Below are positions 26,411-34,617 of a stretch of 64,000 nt of DNA, in pieces. Location of the stretch: positions 124,001 through 188,000 of the forward strand of contig CAZEWK010000086.1 in assembly GCA_964515905.1 (NCBI GenBank), read 5' to 3'. The notes beneath the pieces were generated by a model. It made no database searches and was not told where the DNA came from. It saw nothing but the letters and a program-made list of their open reading frames with translations. Made by a program: the position numbers and the translations under genes. This stretch comes from GCA-2712985 sp964515905 (GTDB taxonomy: Bacteria > Pseudomonadota > Alphaproteobacteria > UBA7887). Within the stretch, counting starts at the first letter, position 1; every line of letters begins with the position of its first letter.

Positions 26411-28249
26411 ATGGCAAATAATCCCCGTGGTAACAGGAAAAGGCAAAATGGTTCTGCCGGATCCAAGCGGAGTCGGAAACCTGGAAACAAAAGAAAAGGT
26501 TCTAGGCTTGGTAGACTAATTGTCTATTGGTCGGCGCTTTTTTTGGTGTGGGCTGTTTTGCTTTTTGGGGCCCTCGTTGCTTACCTTGCTCACGATTTAC
26601 CTGGCACAGAGATTTTGAGCCTAGCAGGTCGGAGTCCCGGTATCACATTTTTGGCATCCAATGGGGCAGTTCTAGGAACGTCAGGTCCTGTTCACGCTCT
26701 TCCTGTCAAGCTTGCTGATTTGCCTGTGACACTTTCTAACGCGGTTCTCGCTATAGAAGATCGACGATTTTATCAGCACATTGGGGTAGATTTATTGGGT
26801 GTTGCTCGTGCAGCTATCCGAAATATCAGTGCAGGGAGGGTAGTTCAAGGCGGGAGTACTATAAGTCAACAGCTCGCAAAGAATCTATTTTTGACGCCAG
26901 AAAAGAGCTATCGAAGAAAATTTCGAGAACTGCTCTTGGCGTTGTGGTTAGAAAGGAAATTCACTAAAGAGCAATTACTTACTATTTATCTGAATCGTGT
27001 TTATCTAGGTGCTGGAGTCTACGGCGTTGAGGCAGCTGCTTTGCGGTATTTTGGAAAATCTTCGCGTAACCTCACGTTAGCAGAATCTGCAATGATAGCG
27101 GGCCTGTTGAAGGCGCCAAGTCGGTATGCGCCGACGGTGAACTTGCCGCTTGCACAGTCCCGTGCCTCCCAAGTTCTTGACGCAATGGTGGCTTCTGGTT
27201 GGCTAGATCTAAAAGCTGCTTCAAAAGCGAAAAGGTCGCCAGCTACACCAATGGCCACCTACAAAGGAAAAAACAGCGCAAGGTATTTTGTAGACTGGGT
27301 GTTATCTCGGGTTCCTGACTATGTCGCCGCTTACAAGGAAGACCTGACTATTAGGACTACACTGGATCCAGAGTATCAACAGGCAGCCGATAATGCGTTC
27401 AGTCAATCCTTAAAAACCGCCTTGAACTTTGGCGCAGCACAGGGTGCGATCGTGGTTTTGGGGCCGGGTGGTGCAGTCCGAGCAATGATCGGTGGACGAG
27501 ATTATAACACAAGCCAATTCAATAGAGCCACACAAGCGGTGAGACAGCCTGGATCAGCATTTAAACTGTTTGTTTATCTTGCAGGACTTGAAAATGGTTT
27601 TCTGCCCAGCCACCAGTTTATGGATGAAAGTGTAGAAATTGCTGGTTGGCGTCCACGAAATTATGACGGAAACTACAGGGGACGCGTGACTTTGCGAGAA
27701 GCGTTTGTAAAATCGATCAATACAGTTGCCGTTCAGTTGGCCGAGCAGGTAGGTCGTAGTAAAGTTATTGCAATGGCGAGGCGATTAGGGGTGACTCTAC
27801 CAATGGAATCTACCCCCAGTCTTGCTTTGGGTACTACAGAGCTTACTCTATTTGAACTTACATCTGCGTACGCAAGTGTTGCCTCTGGAGGTAAAATTTT
27901 GTGGCCATTCGGTATTGTTGAAATACGTGACCGCACAGATAAGGTTCTTTATCGTCGCCAGGCTTCAAAAATGAGCGCAGCGATGGAACCTCTTATCGCC
28001 TCGACCATGGACAAAATGTTGATGGGGGTCGTTGCTGAGGGTACTGGACAGAGAGCTCGATTGTCGGGTGCTGCAGGTAAGACGGGTACCAGCCAGGATT
28101 TTAGGGACGCCTGGTTCGTTGGGTATCGCGGAGAAATAACCGCTGGAGTATGGCTTGGCAATGACGATGCGACGCCGATGGCGGGAGTGACAGGAGGAGG
28201 CCTTCCCGCAGAACTGTGGCACGATTTTATGGTTCAGGTTCAACCATAG
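26411..28249 (+). CDS. Class A penicillin-binding protein (transglycosylase/transpeptidase, PBP1A family)
   Basis: Builds and cross-links peptidoglycan at the inner membrane. The N-terminus is very basic (residues 1-34), followed by one membrane anchor, about 36-60. The GT51 domain has the catalytic Glu in AIEDRRFYQHIGVD, then GGSTISQQLAKNLFL and RKFRELLLALWLERKF. The transpeptidase domain has Ser about 382 in PGSAFK, SxN at about 435 (KSINTV) and KTG at about 557 (AGKTGTSQDFRDAWF). At 612 residues it is shorter than E. coli PBP1A (850) and lacks the OB insert. Its 3' end overlaps the convergent YgjP-like gene by 10 bases. Confidence 0.93.
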   Translation: MANNPRGNRKRQNGSAGSKRSRKPGNKRKGSRLGRLIVYWSALFLVWAVLLFGALVAYLAHDLPGTEILSLAGRSPGITFLASNGAVLGTSGPVHALPVKLADLPVTLSNAVLAIEDRRFYQHIGVDLLGVARAAIRNISAGRVVQGGSTISQQLAKNLFLTPEKSYRRKFRELLLALWLERKFTKEQLLTIYLNRVYLGAGVYGVEAAALRYFGKSSRNLTLAESAMIAGLLKAPSRYAPTVNLPLAQSRASQVLDAMVASGWLDLKAASKAKRSPATPMATYKGKNSARYFVDWVLSRVPDYVAAYKEDLTIRTTLDPEYQQAADNAFSQSLKTALNFGAAQGAIVVLGPGGAVRAMIGGRDYNTSQFNRATQAVRQPGSAFKLFVYLAGLENGFLPSHQFMDESVEIAGWRPRNYDGNYRGRVTLREAFVKSINTVAVQLAEQVGRSKVIAMARRLGVTLPMESTPSLALGTTELTLFELTSAYASVASGGKILWPFGIVEIRDRTDKVLYRRQASKMSAAMEPLIASTMDKMLMGVVAEGTGQRARLSGAAGKTGTSQDFRDAWFVGYRGEITAGVWLGNDDATPMAGVTGGGLPAELWHDFMVQVQP

Positions 28250-28947
28250 CGTAATAATTTTGAACCATAGTTTGATAGCCAAGATCTAGGCCTTTTATAA
28301 CCTGGGCAAAGGTGTGAGACCAATTTCCAGAATCTTACCCCGTGATCGAATTCCTTAAGATGAGCTACTTCATGAGAAACCACATAATCCATCACCGAAG
28401 GTGGCGCTAACACCAAACGCCAGGAGAAGGACAGGTTGCCCTTGTTTGAACAGCTGCCCCACCTAGTTTGTGGATCTCTCACCTTAACACTTGATATCTG
28501 GCCGTTGACTTGATGAGCTTTTTTTTCCGCTAGTTCTTTTACTTTCTCATGCGAGATGTCTATCAGCCACCTGGTGATTTTGTTCTTTAATTCTTGGTGC
28601 TGTCCGCCGACTATGATCTCGTTGCCCTCTCTTTGCACAGTTAAGGGTAGCAAAGGAAGGTGAACAATTTTGCAGCAGGTTCCCATGACAGGTACCTTTG
28701 TGCCATTTTCAAATAATGTGGGTTGCGGCAGCTCCTTAAGCTTTTGCAGGATCCAGCTAGCTTCTTTGTCCAAAAAAAGATCGACTTCTGATTTGGTCGA
28801 TCCTTTGGGCACCACTATCTTAGGGATACCTTTTCGCGCATCAATTGAAAGCAACAATCGTTTTGCTTTTATGCTCTCGCGGAAGCTAACAGAAATTTCA
28901 TTATTATCGATACGGAAGTTTTTTACAGTGAAACAGTCCTTTGGCAT
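28240..28947 (-). CDS. YgjP-type zinc metallopeptidase (DUF45, SprT-like fold)
   Basis: The 235-residue protein has the zinc motif HExxH as VVSHEVAHLKEFDHG, preceded by the family hallmark TRWGSCSNKGNLSFSWRL and followed by FWKLVSHLCPGYKR, where a third ligand region is expected. The N-terminal half has the usual SIDARKGIPKIVVPKGST. Substrate and role are unknown for most of the family. It lies 9 bases downstream of the aldolase gene on the same strand, so the two may be co-transcribed without a known shared role. Confidence 0.9.
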   Translation of the reverse strand: MPKDCFTVKNFRIDNNEISVSFRESIKAKRLLLSIDARKGIPKIVVPKGSTKSEVDLFLDKEASWILQKLKELPQPTLFENGTKVPVMGTCCKIVHLPLLPLTVQREGNEIIVGGQHQELKNKITRWLIDISHEKVKELAEKKAHQVNGQISSVKVRDPQTRWGSCSNKGNLSFSWRLVLAPPSVMDYVVSHEVAHLKEFDHGVRFWKLVSHLCPGYKRPRSWLSNYGSKLLRYG

Positions 28948-28955
28948 GAATTTTC

Positions 28956-29894
28956 CTATAGTGTTTTTGGACTTGTTACACCCGATAAAGGTAAAAAATT
29001 ATCTTGGATCAGGGACGCAATCAGACGATTTGTTTGGTCAGTGCCCAGTGGTAGTAGCGGTGGACGGACGCGTGCCCAATTTGGGTCCCCTGTGATTGCA
29101 GCTATGATTGCTTTCAAGGCGGGGATCATGGGGTAATCTTGCACGATTTTGCGTCGTCGGGTTATGGCTGATTGAAGGGACTCTCCGTCCTCGTCTTGAA
29201 ACCCGTCGTAAGCAGTGCGAATTTCAGCTGAGTTAATGTTGGCAAGAGCAGTGATTGTTCCCACACCGCCCGCCGTCAAATTATCGCGTAAAAACACTTC
29301 GGAACCGCTAAAGGCGCCAAATCCTGGTAAAGTTTTCAATAGTGTTTCCGTATACGTCCAATCACCAGACGAGTCTTTTAACCCAACTACACAGTCTGGG
29401 TATGCGTTGACCAATTGTTGTATTAGAGAGAGATCTAGTGCTATTCCGGACACTGGAGGAATATGGTAGAGGTATATCTTGAGAGATGTGTCCGCCACTC
29501 GTTCGATTATTTCAGCAAAGGACCTAAACAGGCCCTCAGTACTGATACCTTTGTAATAGAAGGGAGGCAGCATTAACACGCGGGCACAACCTAACTCTAC
29601 CGCATGTCGAGTTAGACGGATACTGTCCGTCAACGCGGAACAGCCAGTCCCCGGAATAACAAGTGAGCTCTTGATACCGGATTCTAGGAGAGCCTCAAGT
29701 AGTATTTCGCGTTCATCGACCGAAAGTGAGCTTGCTTCCCCGGTTGTCCCAAAAACAGCAACTCCGTGGCAACCATCTTGTAAAACTTTATGGCATTGTT
29801 GCACAAAACGCTGTTTGTCGGGCCTGAGCTGCTCATCAAATGGCGTAATTACTGGGCAAAATACGCCTCTAGGAATGTTAATATTTTCAATCAC
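28956..29894 (-). CDS. DapA-superfamily (N-acetylneuraminate lyase/DHDPS-like) pyruvate aldolase
   Basis: A 312-residue TIM-barrel class I aldolase. The Schiff-base Lys is in VVGLKDSSGDWTYT, the Tyr in YLYHIPPVSG, and the GTTGEASSL loop binds the keto acid. True dihydrodipicolinate synthase has an Arg after the Tyr (motif YNVPGRT); here that position reads YHIPPVSG without Arg, so this is probably not the lysine-pathway DapA but a paralogue with another substrate. Other members act on sugar acids or 2-keto-3-deoxy compounds. No sugar-acid genes are nearby to settle it. Confidence 0.82.
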   Translation of the reverse strand: MIENINIPRGVFCPVITPFDEQLRPDKQRFVQQCHKVLQDGCHGVAVFGTTGEASSLSVDEREILLEALLESGIKSSLVIPGTGCSALTDSIRLTRHAVELGCARVLMLPPFYYKGISTEGLFRSFAEIIERVADTSLKIYLYHIPPVSGIALDLSLIQQLVNAYPDCVVGLKDSSGDWTYTETLLKTLPGFGAFSGSEVFLRDNLTAGGVGTITALANINSAEIRTAYDGFQDEDGESLQSAITRRRKIVQDYPMIPALKAIIAAITGDPNWARVRPPLLPLGTDQTNRLIASLIQDNFLPLSGVTSPKTL

Positions 29895-29950
29895 AATTGG
29901 CAGTCCTTAAAGAATACTTGCGCGATATTGTGAAGATACCGGTGTTAAAG

Positions 29951-30120
29951 CACAAGGCCCAATAACTCAGTAATTTATGAGGTGCCGATATCAGGGAAAC
30001 ATGTGCTGCAGGCTCCACTTCTCCTACCGCAGGGGGCTATGGGTTTTCCTGTAGTTCTAGAAAGACAAGTTAAGTTGTTGTATGTGCATAGTATGAGTAA
30101 GTTTAGGGCGTGACCACTTG
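29951..30120 (+). ncRNA. Possible structured small RNA (6S-like), unproven
   Basis: The 260-base gap between the aldolase and the ankyrin gene has no coding frame but a more GC-rich core. CAC-AAG-GCCC at 29951-29960 can pair with GGGC-GTG at 30106-30112, closing a 160-170 base domain, about the size of 6S RNA. Inside, GGTGCCGATATCAGGG, then ATGTGCTGCAGGCTCC, recalls by eye the segment GCCGATAT ... ATGTGGCGCTCC of E. coli 6S RNA. No promoter or terminator is evident and the strand is inferred. A cobalamin riboswitch was considered and fits worse. Confidence 0.3.
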
Positions 30121-30154
30121 TTCTGCTCTGTGCTTAGACTGGGGGTAAAAGCAT

Positions 30155-30595
30155 ATGTTCCGTATCGTATTAATAATAATTTTTGTGAGTCAGGTTTCTA
30201 CAGTCCTAGCTGATATGCGGGCTGATTCTCTTTTATTGACCGGGGCTCGTTCGAAAAATGTGGGAATGATCGAGTTGGCCTTGAGTCGTGGTGCCGAATT
30301 AAATTCTAAAGATGAGCTGGGTAGAACACCACTCATCTGGGCATCATTTCACGGTGAAATAAAAATCATGGATATCCTGTGGAAAGAAGGCGCTAAGCTT
30401 GATGAGCAAGACTCTATGGGACGCACCGCTCTGATGTGGTCTGCACTTTCCGGGAGATTAAAAGCTATTGAGTTTCTGATAGCAAAAGGTGCAAATTTTA
30501 AGATGCTAGATAGTAAGGGCCTTAGTGCTGCAGAATGGGCGTTGCGAGAAGGTCACGAAGACATAAGTAATGCTTTGCTCCAGTATGAAAACTGA
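30155..30595 (+). CDS. Exported ankyrin-repeat protein
   Basis: A 146-residue protein with an N-terminal signal peptide (residues 1-19, FRIVLIIIFVSQVSTVLA, probable cleavage near Ala-Asp) and about three and a half ankyrin repeats: MIELALSRGAELNSKDELGR, TPLIWASFHGEIKIMDIL, DSMGRTALMWSALSG, and a last one ending in ALLQYEN. Small periplasmic ankyrin proteins such as AnkB protect catalase or bind partners, but the role here is unknown. It is followed after only 9 bases by the CobD-like gene, so the two may be one transcript. Confidence 0.85.
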   Translation: MFRIVLIIIFVSQVSTVLADMRADSLLLTGARSKNVGMIELALSRGAELNSKDELGRTPLIWASFHGEIKIMDILWKEGAKLDEQDSMGRTALMWSALSGRLKAIEFLIAKGANFKMLDSKGLSAAEWALREGHEDISNALLQYEN

Positions 30596-30604
30596 TAAGG
30601 GTTC

Positions 30605-31606
30605 TTGGTTAGACATAGCGTTTATTTCACCTCATATACTGTTTTGAACGTGACCCTCTCAAATTCCTTTCTTCTATTAGTTATTGCAATGTCCATTGAT
30701 CTATATGCGGGAGACTGGGTTGGGGCGAGTGACCGACCGTGGCATCCAAAGCTTTTGCTGACAAGTGGAATCCATTGGTTTGCTCAAAAATTAAATAGGG
30801 TTGATCGCACAAGGCACGTCTTAATGATCCGCGGGATCGTAACTGTGTGCATTTTTTTAGGGTCTGTAACAGTCGCAGGAATATCCATCCACTATCTAGC
30901 ACTTATAAAGCCGATGTTCGGATTGATTGAACTGCTTCTGGTTATTGCGGTGCTTGATCTCCGCAGACCTTGGCAGAAAGCATTAGCACTTGCAGATGCG
31001 ATAGAGCATGGGGGCTTATTAGCAGGGAAACGTTTAATCAGCACCCTTTCAGACAGAGACCCATCCTACGTAGATCAGCCTGAGCTTGCTCGCATTATAG
31101 TAGAAACTATGGCGAACCTTTTCGTTTTACGCGCCGTGGGCCCAGTATTTTCCTATTTATTATTTGGCCTTGCGGGTCTTTACGCACACTGCTTCCTAGT
31201 GTTGTGCTACACCGGGACTGAACGTGCGGCACCATTTTATATGGCAAGCCATTGGTTACATTCTTTGATGGTACAGGTATCAGCAGTGATAAGTGCACCT
31301 CTATTTTTGTTGGCAACTCTGGCGATTCCGGAGGTGCGGTCTAAGGATGCGTTGTTAGGAATGCTTCTTCACCTTCGAAGGTACCCTGCTAAATTCAATA
31401 AACTGATCATAGCAGCAACGGCCTCGGGTCTGGGTCTTTCTTTAGGAGGCCCAAGAAAGTACCTGGCGGGCTTGGTAGAACATCCATGGATTGGCACTGG
31501 GACTCCCGATGCACAGCCCGCACATATACGTGCAGCAGCCAAGTGGTATTTTTACGGTTGTTTGGTCATCTATGGAGTGGTTATAATTTGTTCCTTATTT
31601 TCTTAA
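30605..31606 (+). CDS. Divergent CobD/CbiB-like membrane protein
   Basis: A polytopic membrane protein of up to 333 residues with four or five hydrophobic segments. The layout recalls CobD/CbiB, which joins aminopropanol to cobyric acid: an N-terminal SIDLYAGDWVG..HP, the ALADAIEHGGLLAGKR and LSDRDPSYVDQPELARIIVETMA segments, and membrane helices after it. However the signature with conserved Glu, Asn and Asp (AEN..D) reads MANLFVLRAV, and the NTLDSMVGY segment is replaced by CYTGTERAAPF. No other cobalamin gene is in the window. It may be an AmpE-like or repurposed relative. The start is uncertain: TTG 30605 has AAGG close upstream; TTG 30644 and GTG 30650 would begin right before the first membrane helix. 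Confidence 0.6.
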   Translation: MVRHSVYFTSYTVLNVTLSNSFLLLVIAMSIDLYAGDWVGASDRPWHPKLLLTSGIHWFAQKLNRVDRTRHVLMIRGIVTVCIFLGSVTVAGISIHYLALIKPMFGLIELLLVIAVLDLRRPWQKALALADAIEHGGLLAGKRLISTLSDRDPSYVDQPELARIIVETMANLFVLRAVGPVFSYLLFGLAGLYAHCFLVLCYTGTERAAPFYMASHWLHSLMVQVSAVISAPLFLLATLAIPEVRSKDALLGMLLHLRRYPAKFNKLIIAATASGLGLSLGGPRKYLAGLVEHPWIGTGTPDAQPAHIRAAAKWYFYGCLVIYGVVIICSLFS

Positions 31607-31612
31607 ATGGCA

Positions 31613-32299
31613 TCACTGAGAGATGTGAAGCGCTGTCTTTAACACGGCGGCACGCTCCGAATCGACAGTCTTGCTATACAGGATTTCTCTAGCTGTTACG
31701 CGTCGACCATAGTAAGCGTGATTGTATGCTTTATCCGGACCGATGTACCCACCGTCTAGGGTCACTCCACCATAAAAACCTTGGCCCCGTGCAAAGGCTA
31801 AAATATCGTAGTCTAGGTTCAGTGTAGTTGCACTCTCTATGGTGCTCCCAATAAGCCCTATCGAAATGCCCGCTTCGCCACCCAAAGTGGCAGTCCCTGT
31901 CGCAATCCGCTCTAAGGCGCCTTCCGTCATCACGAGCAGCATTACTTCTAATTTTTCAACTCCGATCTGTATCCCAATGCTAGCTTCTCCCATTGCACAA
32001 AAAGATGGTGCTGACCACTCGCCTGTGCTGCTATCTCGTGCCAATACCAGGCACTGGCCGGCACTACCCCCGACAACGATACCAGCTCTTATCACATCGG
32101 GCGCCAGCACCACCCCTTTAGCGCGAGAGAAGTGTCCTTGATACGTAGACCATTTAGGATCCATCAAAAGTGATTTTGCCAGGGCTGCTGAATCTTCAAC
32201 TAACTTTTGAGGATCATTAGCAAGAGTTTTTAACGGAAACGACGCCATTAAGAGCAAGGCGAATACTATTGATTGGATTATAAGAATAGGTTGTTTCAT
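31613..32299 (-). CDS. SYLF-domain lipid-binding protein (Ysc84 family), exported
   Basis: The 228-residue protein starts at ATG 32299 with a signal peptide (MKQPILIIQSIVFALLLMAS then ANDPQ). The SYLF domain follows: FSRAKGVVLAPDVIRAGIVV, GGSAGQCLVLARD, PSFCAMGEASIGIQIG, then GTATLGGEAGISIG and FARGQGFYGGVTLDGG. This domain binds phospholipids in eukaryotes; bacterial members are periplasmic or outer membrane-bound and little studied. The open frame extends to 32380 but those codons show no signal. It is the last gene of a minus-strand cluster. Confidence 0.88.
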   Translation of the reverse strand: MKQPILIIQSIVFALLLMASFPLKTLANDPQKLVEDSAALAKSLLMDPKWSTYQGHFSRAKGVVLAPDVIRAGIVVGGSAGQCLVLARDSSTGEWSAPSFCAMGEASIGIQIGVEKLEVMLLVMTEGALERIATGTATLGGEAGISIGLIGSTIESATTLNLDYDILAFARGQGFYGGVTLDGGYIGPDKAYNHAYYGRRVTAREILYSKTVDSERAAVLKTALHISQ

Positions 32300-32363
32300 A
32301 GTCTGACCCCATGGTTTATTGGAGGGTGGCTGCCAGCTTACAATACCATATACAGTAGCGATA

Positions 32364-33011
32364 TCACCATCTAGGTACAAGATTTGTATATTTAATGCGC
32401 CAAGGCCGCTCTGGTCCTGGTCCAGGCTCGTGGTCGATTCGTGTCACAGAAAGGTTATCTGTTTCAAAACTATGGTAGTCGGTTGGATCGAGCCCTAGGG
32501 CATGCCCTAGGGCCGCACGAATTGTTCCGCCGTGTGCTACCGCTATAATATCCTGACCTGAATGTTTTAAAGTTAAGCGTTCTATGACTTCAGTGACACG
32601 GGATATTAGATCAAGGTAGCTTTCACCACCTGGTGGTCTGTTTTGTACCGTGGTAAACCAGAAGCGATGGTGATGGGGTGCAGCTAAAGCTGGGATGGCC
32701 GTGTATAAATGTCCGTGCCAGTTCCCAAAATTTTGTTCCGCAAGATTTGGCTCTATCGTGGGTTCCGATGCAGTGAGTCCAGCTGCAAAAATGGCACTAA
32801 GTGTTTGTTGTGTGCGTTGTAGGTTGCTTCGGACGCAGATTGCTTTGCTCGGCAACAGTTTTGCTAGGGCCTTAAATACAATTGGATTGTTGATCTCTGC
32901 TGGAATATCAGAAGATCCATAAAGTCGACCTTGATTCTCTGTGACCGGTGCATGTCTAACCCACCACCATCGGGTAATAGGATCATCGGTGAGAGAAAGT
33001 TTGTGGTTCAT
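32364..33011 (-). CDS. Histidine phosphatase superfamily protein (phosphoglycerate mutase/CobC-like)
   Basis: A 215-residue phosphatase with the catalytic RHxP form in WWWVRHAPVTENQGRLYG and the second His in VAHGGTIRAALGHALG. SNLQRTQQTLSAIFAAG and EQNFGNWHG complete the family pattern. The RHAP variant of RHG is common in CobC-like (alpha-ribazole phosphatase) members, and a CobD-like gene lies 750 bases away, but no other cobalamin gene is present, so I do not assign CobC. It starts in a 4-base overlap with the upstream ABC permease gene. Confidence 0.85.
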   Translation of the reverse strand: MNHKLSLTDDPITRWWWVRHAPVTENQGRLYGSSDIPAEINNPIVFKALAKLLPSKAICVRSNLQRTQQTLSAIFAAGLTASEPTIEPNLAEQNFGNWHGHLYTAIPALAAPHHHRFWFTTVQNRPPGGESYLDLISRVTEVIERLTLKHSGQDIIAVAHGGTIRAALGHALGLDPTDYHSFETDNLSVTRIDHEPGPGPERPWRIKYTNLVPRW

Positions 33012-33817
33012 TCGCCTAATTGCAGGAGTTGTCCGTTTATCTTAGCGTGTTTCAATATGGAGTAGAAGATAGCAATACTGATTGAGACAAACAAAACATT
33101 AAGTGCGGATGCATTAATCAATAAATCAATACGAAAAACCCCGTCAATCAGTATAGTTCTCATTCCATCAAAGATATGGGTCGATGGCATCAAGGTTGCC
33201 AACGGTTGTAACCACTGGGGTAGCACAGATATTGGGTAGTATACTCCACTTATGGGCTGAACCAGAAAAATTGCGGCCCACCCTAAACTTTCTGCTCCTT
33301 GCCCAAACCGTAAAACCAGAGCACTTACTATTAAGCCAAGTGACCAACCCATGATAATCAAATTTACAAAAAAAGATGCCAGAGGGAGGCCCAAGTCAAA
33401 TACAGATACATCAAAGAAAAGAATTGCTAGTAATGCCGCTCCACCAACACCGATAAACGTACGTATGAGGCTAACAAACAGTAAAGCGAGGATTAGTTCT
33501 CCTGTCCGAAGAGGTGTGACAAATAGGTGGCCTAAATTACGAGACCAAATTTCCTCAAGGAAGCTTAAAAATAGACTAATCTGGCCACGAAACATCACGT
33601 CCCATAGCAGAACCGCAGATATAAGAATGCCCGTGGCCTGTGCAACCCAGGAACTGTGATTTTGAAAAAAAAGAGTGATGAATCCCCAAAGTGCCATCTG
33701 CAACGTGGGCCAATAAATTAATTCTACGATTCTTGGCCAGGATCCCCGTATTAAATAGTAATGACGAAGCGCCATAGCCCATATGCGAATTACAGACTGT
33801 GAAATCATTCTTCTCAT
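33008..33817 (-). CDS. ABC-2 type transporter permease
   Basis: The 269-residue integral membrane protein has about six hydrophobic segments, the last at VLFVSISIAIFYSILKH. Typical for the ABC-2 exporter family (NodJ, DrrB-like) are FMxG-like VMFRGQISLFLSFLEEIW, HLFVTPLRTGELI and QPISGVYYPISVLPQWLQ before the last helices. The substrate is unknown. It overlaps the ATPase gene by 4 bases and the phosphatase gene by 4, so the three are translated as a unit. Confidence 0.9.
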   Translation of the reverse strand: MRRMISQSVIRIWAMALRHYYLIRGSWPRIVELIYWPTLQMALWGFITLFFQNHSSWVAQATGILISAVLLWDVMFRGQISLFLSFLEEIWSRNLGHLFVTPLRTGELILALLFVSLIRTFIGVGGAALLAILFFDVSVFDLGLPLASFFVNLIIMGWSLGLIVSALVLRFGQGAESLGWAAIFLVQPISGVYYPISVLPQWLQPLATLMPSTHIFDGMRTILIDGVFRIDLLINASALNVLFVSISIAIFYSILKHAKINGQLLQLGE

Positions 33818-34566
33818 CGATTAGGTTTGTTAGAAGTTGTTGGGCTCCGGACTATATCCAAAAACACTTCTTCAAGAGTGTCTTTTCCGGAATGATTGAT
33901 TAACTCCTTCGGGGCTCCACGCTCAATTATTTCCCCAGACTTTAGAATCAGCAGATTATCGCAAAGACGCTCTACCTCAGCCATATTGTGTGACGCTAGA
34001 ATGATGGTTGCGTTGCGGTTGCGCCGATAGTTTTCTAAATATTCTCTTATTATGTCAGCCGTATCTGGATCCATCGAAGCAGTGGGTTCGTCTAGTAAAA
34101 GAAGGCGGGGTTCATTTATCAGAGCTTTTGCTAGAGCCACTCTAGTTTTTTGTCCGGCAGAGAGTTTGCCTGCGGGTCGATCAAGAAAACTGGTTAAATT
34201 AAAGTCGTGGGCAAGAGCCTTCACTCGTTCCTGCACCTTTGGGAGACCATACAAGTGCCCATATACCGTCAGATTTTCGCGTACCGTTAGCCGGTGAGGT
34301 AAATCAACGTAAGGTGAAGAAAAATTCATCCAAGGTAGTACACGATGCCTATTGTTAACCATGTCTTCACCAAAAATTTTGATTGCTCCAGAACTAGGTA
34401 GTAGAAGCCCTAATAACATTCCAAGAGTCGTAGTTTTCCCAGCGCCGTTCCCTCCAAGCAAACCGACGGTAGCCCCCTGACCCACGTCAAAACTTATGTC
34501 ATTTACTGCATTTACATTCCCGAACTTTTTAGTTAGTCGGTATACGTTGATGATAGTTTTTGACAT
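33814..34566 (-). CDS. ABC transporter ATP-binding protein (NodI/DrrA-like exporter)
   Basis: The 250-residue ATPase has Walker A in GGNGAGKTTTLGML, the signature LSAGQKTRVALAKAL (LSAGQ instead of LSGGQ), Walker B LLLLDEPTASMDP and the switch His in ILASHNMAEVERL. It partners with the permease that begins in its last codon. Members of this subgroup export lipids, sugars or drugs; nothing here tells which. Coupling to a histidine phosphatase gene and a SYLF lipid-binding gene suggests an envelope function (inference). Confidence 0.92.
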   Translation of the reverse strand: MSKTIINVYRLTKKFGNVNAVNDISFDVGQGATVGLLGGNGAGKTTTLGMLLGLLLPSSGAIKIFGEDMVNNRHRVLPWMNFSSPYVDLPHRLTVRENLTVYGHLYGLPKVQERVKALAHDFNLTSFLDRPAGKLSAGQKTRVALAKALINEPRLLLLDEPTASMDPDTADIIREYLENYRRNRNATIILASHNMAEVERLCDNLLILKSGEIIERGAPKELINHSGKDTLEEVFLDIVRSPTTSNKPNR

Positions 34567-34617
34567 ATAGATCTAATCAAGTGGTGAGCAATAGGAAAAG
34601 TAGGGATGTAACAACAG

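Noticed and set aside
29985..30050. Cobalamin riboswitch upstream of the CobD-like gene
   Set aside because: Only short GGTGCC and AGGGAA words match; the GCCCCCGCAACTGT core and the B12 box are absent.
30155..32380. Cobalamin operon (CobD-like plus CobC-like phosphatase)
   Set aside because: The CobD-like protein lacks signature residues, the phosphatase belongs to an exporter unit on the other strand, and no other cobalamin gene is present.
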